NCBI GenBank assembly: GCA_025354075.1
Contig: JANXNO010000665.1
Coordinates: 1-5,717 of the forward strand
Origin: Burkholderiales bacterium
Lineage (GTDB): Bacteria > Pseudomonadota > Gammaproteobacteria > Burkholderiales > Casimicrobiaceae
Direction of reading: 5' to 3'
Length of the DNA stretch: 5,717 bases
Shown one piece after another: positions 1 through 5,717 of this stretch (its first letter is position 1; each line of letters begins with the position of its first letter). The notes beneath the pieces are model-generated. The model was given only the letters and a program-made list of their open reading frames with translations, made no database searches and was not told the origin of the DNA. The translations under genes were made by a program, and so were the position numbers.

Positions 1-159
1 CTTGTGCTCATCACCATTCAACGACTCTGCACCCTCGTTCGTCGACACATGCTTCTTTCTGCCGCGCAGACTCCTAGGCTTGAGTGTTTATGTGGGGTAG
101 TGTCGCATCGCGCTACAGCACACTTTCAGGAGTGGATAGAGTCAGGTTAATATCGCAGC

Positions 160-612
160 ATGATTCGCCTTGTTTACGTCAGTACCTGCGCCGATAACGT
201 TCAGCCAGAGGACATTGAGTCCCTCCTGAAAACTGCTGAATTGCGAAACCAGCAGAAGGGGATCAGCGGCATGCTGTGCTGGTCGGGCGAATTTTTTTTG
301 CAGTGCCTAGAAGGTGATCGTGCTGCGGTCACGCAATGTTTTTCGCGCATCCTGACCGATCAGCGGCATCACTCAGTGGAACTCATTCTGAGCGCGCCAA
401 CATCGGTGCGCTGGTTTTCTCAGTGGGGAATGGGGTTTTCTCGCACGATGCTATCGCGGCGAATGGATCTGGCTGAATGGACGGGCAATAGCTTTAATCC
501 GTATCTTTTGGAAGCTACCCATTTGGAGGCGACGTTTGAGCGGCTATCAATGCTTGCGCAACGCATGGAAGTTGCGGGCGAGGACACGGCATCCAGCTCC
601 CCTGCGCGCTGA
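160..612 (+). CDS. Stand-alone BLUF-domain blue-light photoreceptor (PixD-like short type)
   Basis: This 150-residue protein is a single BLUF (blue light using FAD) domain followed by a short helical C-terminus. Seen in sequence: the first strand RLVY carries the flavin-contacting Tyr6, Asn30 lies in the RNQQKGISGML segment, Gln48 in FFLQCLEG is the switch glutamine, and Trp89/Met91 lie in the QWGMGF strand. These match the Tyr, Asn, Gln, Trp and Met positions known from AppA and Slr1694/PixD. Residues 111-137 look like the two helices that cap the sheet in short BLUF proteins, and the last residues are a polar tail. No EAL, GGDEF or other output domain is fused, so any signal should pass through a partner protein. 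An in-frame TAA at 148-150 excludes a longer start; the only nearby Shine-Dalgarno-like bases (AGG at 144-146) are weak and distant, so translation may be poor. The partner is unknown; it is co-oriented with the transporter genes downstream. Confidence 0.93.
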   Translation: MIRLVYVSTCADNVQPEDIESLLKTAELRNQQKGISGMLCWSGEFFLQCLEGDRAAVTQCFSRILTDQRHHSVELILSAPTSVRWFSQWGMGFSRTMLSRRMDLAEWTGNSFNPYLLEATHLEATFERLSMLAQRMEVAGEDTASSSPAR

Positions 613-730
613 ATGGGTTAATCCCTACTGTGTCGGTACAAATCGTTCTTAGAATAATTAGTATGCGGGACGAAAGTCTTGAGAAGTTTGATGAACGGCA
701 CGATCAATGTGTCACTTAAAGGAGGTTGTT
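613..730 (+). promoter_or_regulatory. BLUF-to-transporter intergenic region; possible promoter
   Basis: This 118-base gap must hold any dedicated promoter of the transporter operon. An AT-rich patch at about 648-664 contains TAGAAT (650-655), five of six matches to the sigma-70 -10 hexamer, but no convincing -35 box lies 16-18 bases upstream. TTGAGA at 679-684 resembles a -35 box, but the matching -10 position is poor and the start point would leave almost no leader before the ribosome binding site. I see no GC-rich hairpin with a T-run, so read-through from the BLUF gene is possible. The promoter call is tentative. Confidence 0.25.
718..725 (+). promoter_or_regulatory. Strong ribosome binding site that fixes the GTG start of the binding protein
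   Basis: AAAGGAGG is close to a full complement of the 16S anti-Shine-Dalgarno sequence and ends five bases before GTG at 731. It lies inside the reading frame of the longer ATG start at 707, which has no comparable site upstream. This decides the start in favour of GTG 731. Confidence 0.85.
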
Positions 731-1972
731 GTGAATTTAACGATAAAGGTGTCCGCTATTGCGGTGACTGCCGCACTAACTTTGGCGGGCGGCATGGCAC
801 ACGCACAAAACGTGAAGGTTGCTTTCATTGAAGGCTTGTCAGGCCCGTTTGGTGGCGTCGGTCAAAACCAGCTTAACCATTATCAGTATGCGGCGGAGCA
901 ATTTAGCGGCAAGAATGCGAACTCCGGCGTGACCGTACAAATCGTGCCGATGGATTCCAAAGGCAGCCCTCAGGAAGCACTGGCACTGTTCAAAAAAGCG
1001 ACCGACGATGGCATTCGCTTCATCACGCAGGGCAATGGTTCAAGCGTTGCGGGCGTGTTGATTGACGCGGTCAACAAGTTCAACGAGCGCAATCCGGGTA
1101 AAGAGGTTGTGTTTTTGAATTACGCAGCCATCGATCCCGATTACACCAACAGTAAGTGTTCCCCGTGGCATTTCCGCTTTGACGCCGGCGTCGATATGAA
1201 GCTCGAAGCGTTGACCAACTACATGAAGGACAACAAGGCGATCAAGAACGTCTACGTGCTCGGTCAGAACTATTCGTTCGGTCAACAGGTATCGAAATTC
1301 ACGGCCTCCATGCTCGCTGAGAAACGCCCCGACATCAAAATTGTGGGCAACGAATTACACCCGCTCGGTCAGGTTAAAGACTTCGCTCCGTACATCGCAA
1401 AAATGGTGGCTGCTGGTGCTGACACAGTGGTGACCGGTAACTGGGGTCCTGATCTGGCGTTGCTCATCAAGGCGGCAAAAGATGCGGGTTACAAGGGCAA
1501 TTTCTACACCTTCTACGCGGGCGTGATCGGTACGCCGGCAGCCATCGGTGAGGCCGGCACAGACCGCGTGTTTCAGGTTGGATACTGGCATCCAAACGCC
1601 GAGAAAAACGCACTGGACGCAACATACACTGGCTTCAAATATCGTTTCAAGGAAGAGTTCTACACGGTGGCTACGGTCAATGCTGTGAAGTTTCTCGTGG
1701 CTGCGGTTGAGAAGGCGAAAAGTGCGGACGGATTGCCTGTTGCGCGTGCGCTGGCAGGCATGAAGGGCAAGGGCGGCTCAGGTGAAGACATCGAGATGCG
1801 CGCGTCCGACGGAGCGATGCAACAGGCGCTATACATCATGCAATGGACGCGCGCGGGCGTACCTGGCGTGAAGTACGCACAGGAAGGAACAGGTCACGGC
1901 TTCAAGACGGTACGTTATCTGGAGCCTAAACTGGCTTCCATGCCAACCACTTGCCAGATGAAGCGCCCCTAG
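731..1972 (+). CDS. Periplasmic substrate-binding protein of a Liv/HAAT-type ABC importer (LivJ/LivK family)
   Basis: This is the soluble receptor that captures the substrate in the periplasm and delivers it to LivH-LivM. From GTG 731 it is 413 residues. Residues 1-25 form a Sec signal peptide: a short N-region with Lys6, a hydrophobic core at about 7-19, and AHA before the predicted cleavage at Ala25/Gln26. The mature protein opens with NVKVAFIEGLSGPFGGVG, the usual first strand and ligand loop of the type I periplasmic-binding fold (Peripla_BP_6). GNGSS at about residues 101-105 and VYVLGQNYSFGQQV at about 174-187 are further family positions. Only two cysteines remain in the mature chain (143 and 408), so a disulfide is possible. 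An upstream ATG at 707 would add eight residues before the signal peptide and lacks a good ribosome site. First gene of the operon. Substrate not predictable: branched-chain amino acids are the default, but related receptors bind amides, urea or aromatic acids. Confidence 0.93.
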   Translation: MNLTIKVSAIAVTAALTLAGGMAHAQNVKVAFIEGLSGPFGGVGQNQLNHYQYAAEQFSGKNANSGVTVQIVPMDSKGSPQEALALFKKATDDGIRFITQGNGSSVAGVLIDAVNKFNERNPGKEVVFLNYAAIDPDYTNSKCSPWHFRFDAGVDMKLEALTNYMKDNKAIKNVYVLGQNYSFGQQVSKFTASMLAEKRPDIKIVGNELHPLGQVKDFAPYIAKMVAAGADTVVTGNWGPDLALLIKAAKDAGYKGNFYTFYAGVIGTPAAIGEAGTDRVFQVGYWHPNAEKNALDATYTGFKYRFKEEFYTVATVNAVKFLVAAVEKAKSADGLPVARALAGMKGKGGSGEDIEMRASDGAMQQALYIMQWTRAGVPGVKYAQEGTGHGFKTVRYLEPKLASMPTTCQMKRP

Positions 1973-2011
1973 CGCTGTTCAGAAGTCAACCGCTGTCATG
2001 CGGCGCAGGTA

Positions 2012-2036
2012 GCAAGGCGGGTTCGGCCCGCTTTGC
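2012..2036 (+). other. Intercistronic RNA hairpin between binding protein and livH
   Basis: GCAAGGCGGG (2012-2021) pairs with CCCGCTTTGC (2027-2036) across the five-base loop TTCGG, giving a 10-bp stem with one G-U wobble. No T-run follows (the next bases are GGTGTATAG), so it is not a classical intrinsic terminator. Its place just after the binding-protein gene and before the permease genes suits a 3' stabiliser or partial attenuator that keeps the receptor mRNA more abundant than the membrane part. The structure is seen directly; the role is inferred. Confidence 0.6.
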
Positions 2037-2106
2037 GGTGTATAGCACCTCGCGCTTAAAGTGCTGTTCGTCCGCAGCGCAATCTTAGTGACGTAATTTC
2101 CGACCC

Positions 2107-2111
2107 AGAGG
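2107..2111 (+). promoter_or_regulatory. Ribosome binding site deciding the livH start
   Basis: AGAGG ends four bases before ATG 2116 but only one base before the in-frame TTG at 2113. The spacing supports ATG 2116 as the livH start and rejects the TTG. Confidence 0.6.
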
Positions 2112-2115
2112 CTTG

Positions 2116-3063
2116 ATGGAATTCTTCACCATATCCCTGCTCAATGGCGTCAGCTATGGGCTGCTGCTTTTTATGTTGTCGGCGGGGCTTACGCTCATTT
2201 TTTCGATGATGGGCGTGCTCAATTTTGCTCACGCCAGCTTCTACATGCTCGGTGCTTACCTTGCATTCCAGGTTTCGGAATGGACAAATTTCTGGGTGGC
2301 ATTTGTGATAGCGCCCGTCCTGGTCGCGATTCTGGGCGGATTGTTTGAGCGCGTCGTTCTCAGGAAGACCCACAAATTTGGCCACGTTGCGGAGTTGCTG
2401 GTGACCTTCGGTCTGTCGTTTGTGATTCTTGAGCTGGTGCAGTTGATCTGGGGACGGACACCCGTCGATTACAAGGTGCCCACAGTCCTTGAAGGCTCGC
2501 TGTTCAAACTCTACAGTTCGAGCTTTCCGGTCTATCGTGCTTTCATGATGCTGGTCGCATTTGCCATGCTTGGCAGTTTGTTTCTGGTGCTCAAAAAGAC
2601 CCGTATCGGCTTGGTGATTCAGGCGGCGTTGACGCATCCCGAAACTACCGAAGCACTCGGCCACAACGTGCCGCAGGTATTTGCGCTGGTGTTCGCCGGC
2701 GGCTGCGCGTTAGCGGCGCTGGCTGGCGTAATTGGCGGCAATGCGTTCATCACCGAGCCAGGCATGGCCCAAGCGGTGGGGGCCATTATCTTTGTGGTCG
2801 TCGTGGTCGGTGGAATGGGTTCGCTGGCGGGTGCACTGATCGCATCGATTTTGATTGGAGTCGCACAGACGTTTGCCGTAGGACTCGACTGGTCGTTCAT
2901 CGGCGGCCTGCAAACCCTGGGTGTTACCGTGACGCCAGAGACTTTTGGATATCCGGTATGGAAGCTGAAAATCTCGCAAGTGGCTCCGATCCTGCCGTAC
3001 TTGCTGCTGGTGGTGATGCTGGTGGTTAGGCCCAAAGGCATTATGGGAACTCGCGATGAGTAG
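2116..3063 (+). CDS. livH: Liv-type ABC importer permease, LivH family
   Basis: This 315-residue inner-membrane protein is one half of the transport channel (BPD_transp_2 family) and pairs with LivM. The chain is hydrophobic, with membrane segments at roughly 7-30, 36-52, 59-76, 92-112, 140-160, 187-210, 220-248 and 290-304. The LivH hallmark GLTLIFSMMGVLNFAHASF lies at about residues 24-42, and TRIGLVIQAALTHPETTEALG at about 162-182 is the cytoplasmic coupling-helix (EAA-like) loop that should dock onto an ATPase. VVVVGGMGSLAGALI near 228-242 is also typical. It ends VVRPKGIMGTRDE, a normal LivH C-terminus. Length is usual for the family. It follows the binding-protein gene after 143 bases containing a hairpin, and its last 8 bases overlap livM, so the two permeases are probably translationally coupled. 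The name rests on family resemblance; the substrate could differ from branched-chain amino acids. Confidence 0.93.
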   Translation: MEFFTISLLNGVSYGLLLFMLSAGLTLIFSMMGVLNFAHASFYMLGAYLAFQVSEWTNFWVAFVIAPVLVAILGGLFERVVLRKTHKFGHVAELLVTFGLSFVILELVQLIWGRTPVDYKVPTVLEGSLFKLYSSSFPVYRAFMMLVAFAMLGSLFLVLKKTRIGLVIQAALTHPETTEALGHNVPQVFALVFAGGCALAALAGVIGGNAFITEPGMAQAVGAIIFVVVVVGGMGSLAGALIASILIGVAQTFAVGLDWSFIGGLQTLGVTVTPETFGYPVWKLKISQVAPILPYLLLVVMLVVRPKGIMGTRDE

Positions 3064-4366
3064 CATATTGAAAGCATTGCATTTCAAGCCGCTCGATGGT
3101 GTGCGCATTGTCGTCTGGAGCGCGTTCGCATTGATCTTGCTGCTGATGCCGCTCGCGGCGCAGTCGAGCTTTGCATTGACGCTGTTATGCCTCACGGGCA
3201 TTGCGGCGATAGCATGCATGAGCTACAACATGTTGCTCGGCCAGGCGGGTATGTTGTCATTCGGGCACGCGGTGTACACGGGGTTGGGCACCTTTGTGGC
3301 TATTCACGCAATGAACAAAATCGTGGGCGGCTGGTGGGTACCGATGTGGCTCATTCCGTTGGTGGGCGGTTTTGCCGGGCTCGCTTTTGGCGCACTGCTG
3401 GGCTACGTGACGACGCGCAAGGCGGGTACGCCGTTTTCGATGATCACACTGGGCGTTGGCGAGCTTGTGTTTGCTGCTGCCTTGATGTTTCCGGAATTCT
3501 TCGGTGGTGAAGCAGGCATCAATTCCAATCGCACCGGCGGTAGCGGATGGCTAAAAGACATGGGGCTCACCTTCGGTCCGCAAATTCAGGTGTATTACCT
3601 GATTGCGATTTACCTGTTTATCTGTACCGCCGCGATGTACGCTTTTACGCAGACGCCGTTGGGTCGCATCGCCAATGCGGTGCGTGACAATGCGGAGCGT
3701 GCTGAATTTGTTGGCTACGACACGCGATGGGTACGCTATCTGATTGTGATGGCATCGAGTTTCTTTGCCGGTATCGCGGGCGGCTTGACTGCCATTAACG
3801 TGGAGGCGGCGACTGCTGATTTGCTGCACGGCGTTCGCTCCGGTGGCTATTTGTTGTTCACGTTTCTGGGTGGCGTAGGCTTCTTTTTTGGGCCGATCAT
3901 TGGCTCGATACTGCTGGTGTTTGCGTTGGTGGTGCTCTCGGAGTTCACCAAGGCATGGCAGCTGTATGTTGGCATCATTTTCTTGATCATGGTGGTGTTT
4001 GCGCCCGGTGGTTTCTCTGCGCTCATCATGCTCAATCTGCGCCGCGTGAAGTACGGCGAGTGGCGCAAAATGCGCTGGCCGTATGTAGGCATGTTTTTCT
4101 TCGGCCTGATCGCGTTATGGGGCTTTGCCGCGTTGGTGGAAATGGCCTACCAGATTCAGGTGGCTGCGGGTTCTGGCACCGCGTTAACGGTGGCGCGCAT
4201 TCCGCTTGATGCGGCAAGCACCTCGTCGTGGTTGATTGCCGTTGCGGTATTGATCGCCGGGGGCGTCGCCTTTGAGGTGTCGCGGCGCAAGTTCCAGCGG
4301 GTGTGGAACGAGGGTGAAGAGCATATCGCCGAAGCGATCAAAAAAGCTGAAGCGGCCATCGTTTAG
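3056..4366 (+). CDS. livM: Liv-type ABC importer permease, LivM family, with C-terminal extension
   Basis: This 436-residue membrane protein is the second half of the channel. The family core covers about residues 15-330: the hallmark MSYNMLLGQAGMLSFGHAVY at 55-74, membrane segments around 18-34, 38-56, 94-118, 127-145, 179-199, 228-248, 264-294 and 303-325, and the coupling loop PLGRIANAVRDNAERAEFVG at 201-220. FAPGGFSALI (315-324) is where many LivM proteins stop. Here the chain continues for about another 105 residues, with two more predicted membrane helices (about 342-364 and 391-408) joined by a polar segment, then a charged helix-prone tail (409-436). E. coli LivM, by contrast, is long because of an N-terminal extension. 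The ATG lies within the end of livH (8-base overlap) with only a weak GGGA upstream, which fits coupled translation. The function of the extension is unknown. Confidence 0.92.
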   Translation: MSSILKALHFKPLDGVRIVVWSAFALILLLMPLAAQSSFALTLLCLTGIAAIACMSYNMLLGQAGMLSFGHAVYTGLGTFVAIHAMNKIVGGWWVPMWLIPLVGGFAGLAFGALLGYVTTRKAGTPFSMITLGVGELVFAAALMFPEFFGGEAGINSNRTGGSGWLKDMGLTFGPQIQVYYLIAIYLFICTAAMYAFTQTPLGRIANAVRDNAERAEFVGYDTRWVRYLIVMASSFFAGIAGGLTAINVEAATADLLHGVRSGGYLLFTFLGGVGFFFGPIIGSILLVFALVVLSEFTKAWQLYVGIIFLIMVVFAPGGFSALIMLNLRRVKYGEWRKMRWPYVGMFFFGLIALWGFAALVEMAYQIQVAAGSGTALTVARIPLDAASTSSWLIAVAVLIAGGVAFEVSRRKFQRVWNEGEEHIAEAIKKAEAAIV

Positions 4367-4370
4367 GAGG
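4365..4370 (+). promoter_or_regulatory. Ribosome binding site of livG, overlapping the livM stop codon
   Basis: AGGAGG overlaps the last two bases of the livM TAG stop (4364-4366). It ends two bases before ATG 4373 and five bases before ATG 4376. The five-base gap equals that of the binding-protein gene, so ATG 4376 is preferred. Confidence 0.7.
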
Positions 4371-4375
4371 GAATG

Positions 4376-5161
4376 ATGTACGCACTCGAACTACAAAACC
4401 TCACCAAAAACTTCGGTAAAACCGCGATCATTCGCGGTGTCAACCTTGCCGTAAAAAAAGGCGAGCGAGTGGCCGTGATTGGGCCGAACGGCGCGGGTAA
4501 AAGTACCCTGTTCAACCTGATCAGCGGGCGCTTTGAACCTAGTAGCGGCAACATCAAACTGCACGGGCAGGACATCACTGGCAAACGTCCGTATGAGATC
4601 AGTCGACGCGGTCTCGCACGCAGCTTTCAAATTACCAACATCTTCTCTCGGCTGTCGGTGTTTGAGAATCTGCGTTGCGCAGCGCTTTTCGCCAGCGGTC
4701 AGAAATATAGCTTCTGGAAGCCGCTGTCGAAGCTTGACGCGTTAAATGATCGTACCGAGGCCTTGATGGCGTCATTGGAACTGAAGCGGCGTCGTGATGT
4801 ACCTGCATCGTTGCTGACCTATTCCGAGCAGCGCGCACTCGAAGTCGGTTTGACCATTGCCGGTGGTGGCGATGTAATTCTTCTCGACGAACCCACAGCC
4901 GGGATGAGTCATTCCGAAACGGATCGTTTTGTGCATTTAATCCGCAGCGTGACGGTGGGCAAAACATTGTTGACCGTTGAGCACGACATGGGCGTGGTGT
5001 TTGGTCTCGCGGATCGTATCGCTGTGCTGGTTTACGGCGAAGTGATCGCGTTCGATACGCCAGAAAAAGTGCGCGCTGATCCAAAAGTGAAAGAGGCGTA
5101 TCTCGGTGCAGTGCTGGACGCTGATATGAACCACGCAGCAATGGCAGGAGCGGCGGCATGA
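4376..5161 (+). CDS. livG: Liv-type ABC importer ATPase, LivG family, with altered signature motif
   Basis: This 261-residue cytoplasmic ATPase powers the importer as a dimer with LivF. Motifs in order (numbered from ATG 4376): Walker A GPNGAGKST at 36-44, intact with Lys42; Q-loop Gln85 in SFQITNIF; signature LTYSE at 147-151; Walker B DVILLDEP with Asp171 and Glu172; and the switch histidine His203 in VEHDM. The C-terminal region with EAYLGA is typical of LivG. The fourth signature position, glycine in LSGGQ and in the LAYGQ of E. coli LivG, is Ser150 here (TCC, 4823-4825). ATG 4373 directly precedes this start and would add one Met; spacing from AGGAGG favours 4376. The gene begins 9 bases after livM and its TGA overlaps the livF start (ATGA). 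All other catalytic residues are present, so it should bind ATP. Confidence 0.93.
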   Translation: MYALELQNLTKNFGKTAIIRGVNLAVKKGERVAVIGPNGAGKSTLFNLISGRFEPSSGNIKLHGQDITGKRPYEISRRGLARSFQITNIFSRLSVFENLRCAALFASGQKYSFWKPLSKLDALNDRTEALMASLELKRRRDVPASLLTYSEQRALEVGLTIAGGGDVILLDEPTAGMSHSETDRFVHLIRSVTVGKTLLTVEHDMGVVFGLADRIAVLVYGEVIAFDTPEKVRADPKVKEAYLGAVLDADMNHAAMAGAAA

Positions 5162-5717
5162 GTACCGGCAAAGTTGCACTCGCAGTCAAAGAGCTGCATG
5201 CGTTTTACGGCAAGAGTCACATCTTGCAAGGCGTGAATCTGCATGTGAACGAAGGCGAAATCGTCGCGCTCCTGGGCCGCAATGGAGCAGGGCGCTCGAC
5301 GGCGGTCAAAGCCATCATGGGTATGGTCGACAACAGCGGCGAAGTGCTCTGGCGCGGCAAAAACATTCTCGGCATGAAAGCCTACGAGATTGCGCATTTG
5401 GGGCTCGGCTACGTTCCCGAAAGCCGCGATATTTTTCCGAAACTCACTGTGCATCAAAACCTGATGCTGGGTGAAAAAGGCGGCAAAAAGCCAAACCGCT
5501 GGTCATTCGAGGACATGTACAAAATGTTCCCGCGCCTGCGCGAACGTCAGCACACCGAGGCGGGCGTGCTCTCTGGCGGCGAGCAACAAATGCTCACGCT
5601 CTGCCGAACATTGATGGGCGACCCGGACCTCATCATGATCGACGAGCCGACCGAGGGGCTTGCGCCTGCGATTGTGCAGCTCGTGGCGGAATATTTGATG
5701 GAGCTGAAACGACGCGG
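5158..5717 (+). CDS. livF: Liv-type ABC importer ATPase, LivF family, with Arg in Walker A (partial, cut by window end)
   Basis: This is the second ATPase of the importer. The first 186 codons are present and the frame runs open off the window, so the rest, including the switch histidine, is not visible; the family is usually about 230-250 residues. Visible motifs: A-loop aromatic Tyr17 in FYGKS; Walker A GRNGAGRST at 40-48, where the invariant lysine is Arg46 (CGC, 5293-5295); Q-loop region YVPESRDIFPKLTV at 85-98, with Glu at the usual Gln position as in other LivF proteins; signature LSGGE at 138-142; Walker B LIMIDEPTEG with Asp162 and Glu163. The ATG overlaps the livG stop as ATGA, which implies coupled translation and matched amounts of the two ATPases. 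The Arg-for-Lys change normally weakens ATP hydrolysis in P-loop proteins; the rest of the motifs look functional, so this is more likely a lineage variant than a decayed gene. Confidence 0.92.
   Translation, partial: MSTGKVALAVKELHAFYGKSHILQGVNLHVNEGEIVALLGRNGAGRSTAVKAIMGMVDNSGEVLWRGKNILGMKAYEIAHLGLGYVPESRDIFPKLTVHQNLMLGEKGGKKPNRWSFEDMYKMFPRLRERQHTEAGVLSGGEQQMLTLCRTLMGDPDLIMIDEPTEGLAPAIVQLVAEYLMELKRR

Noticed and set aside
97..116. Hairpin GTAGTGT / GCGCTAC with a six-base loop upstream of the BLUF gene.
   Set aside because: The seven-base stem includes two G-U pairs and is not followed by a real T-run. Too weak to call a terminator or operator.
1..150. Frame open from the left edge to a TAA at 148-150 (49 codons), possibly the tail of an upstream gene.
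   Set aside because: The translation has no recognisable motif and an odd composition, and a 49-codon open frame can occur by chance here. Without the sequence to the left it cannot be supported.
688..707. Inverted repeat TTGAT-N10-ATCAA just before the binding-protein ribosome site, resembling a small operator.
   Set aside because: Five-base arms are common by chance, and no regulator gene or second copy is present in the window.
2044..2080. Short inverted repeats AGCAC/GTGCT and GCGCT/AGCGC upstream of livH.
   Set aside because: Five-base stems with loops of 12-19 bases are not stable or distinctive; the 2012-2036 hairpin is the only convincing structure in this gap.
2056..2664. 202-codon open frame on the minus strand opposite livH.
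   Set aside because: It lies antisense to a clear permease gene; its His/Gln/Lys-rich translation is the usual shadow of a hydrophobic membrane protein, with no motif of its own.
4632..5189. 185-codon minus-strand open frame opposite livG.
   Set aside because: Arg/Ser-rich translation without motifs, fully antisense to an ATPase gene with intact family motifs; treated as a shadow.
5158..5717. LivF as a pseudogene because of its altered Walker A.
   Set aside because: The frame is intact to the window edge, it is coupled to livG by ATGA, and signature and Walker B are consensus. The single conservative Lys-to-Arg change does not indicate decay.

Overview
The window reads as chromosomal DNA of a Gram-negative proteobacterium, most likely a betaproteobacterium (Burkholderiales-like). 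That assignment rests on the style of the encoded Liv-type transporter proteins, the Sec signal peptide on the binding protein, the moderate GC content (judged by eye) and the short stand-alone BLUF photosensor. It is an inference from protein character, not a measured phylogeny. All recognisable genes are on the + strand.

Layout: 1-159 is a leader with no supportable gene. 160-612 encodes a complete 150-residue single-domain BLUF blue-light sensor with every flavin-pocket residue present. 613-730 is a short intergenic stretch. 731-1972 encodes a periplasmic substrate-binding protein of the LivJ/LivK family; it starts at a GTG with a near-perfect ribosome binding site, not at the upstream ATG. 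1973-2115 is an intergenic region with a strong 10-bp hairpin but no T-tract. 2116-3063 (livH) and 3056-4366 (livM) encode the two membrane permeases and overlap by 8 bases. 4376-5161 (livG) and 5158-5717 (livF, cut by the window end) encode the two ATPases and overlap at ATGA.

Together the last five genes form a complete HAAT/Liv-type ABC importer operon. The binding protein captures a small amphipathic ligand in the periplasm, LivH-LivM form the channel, and LivG-LivF hydrolyse ATP. The ligand cannot be read from the sequence; branched-chain amino acids are the family default, but amides, urea and aromatic acids are known alternatives.

The most interesting point is in the ATPases. LivF has Arg in place of the Walker A lysine (GRNGAGRST), and LivG has Ser in place of the conserved glycine of its signature motif (LTYSE). 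In a head-to-tail ABC dimer these two changes fall in the same composite ATP site, leaving the other site (LivG Walker A with LivF LSGGE) consensus. This suggests an importer with one degenerate and one canonical ATP site. LivM also carries an extra C-terminal segment of about 100 residues with two predicted membrane helices. I saw no RNA genes, mobile elements, CRISPR arrays or long repeats, and no strong evidence for an entirely new system.
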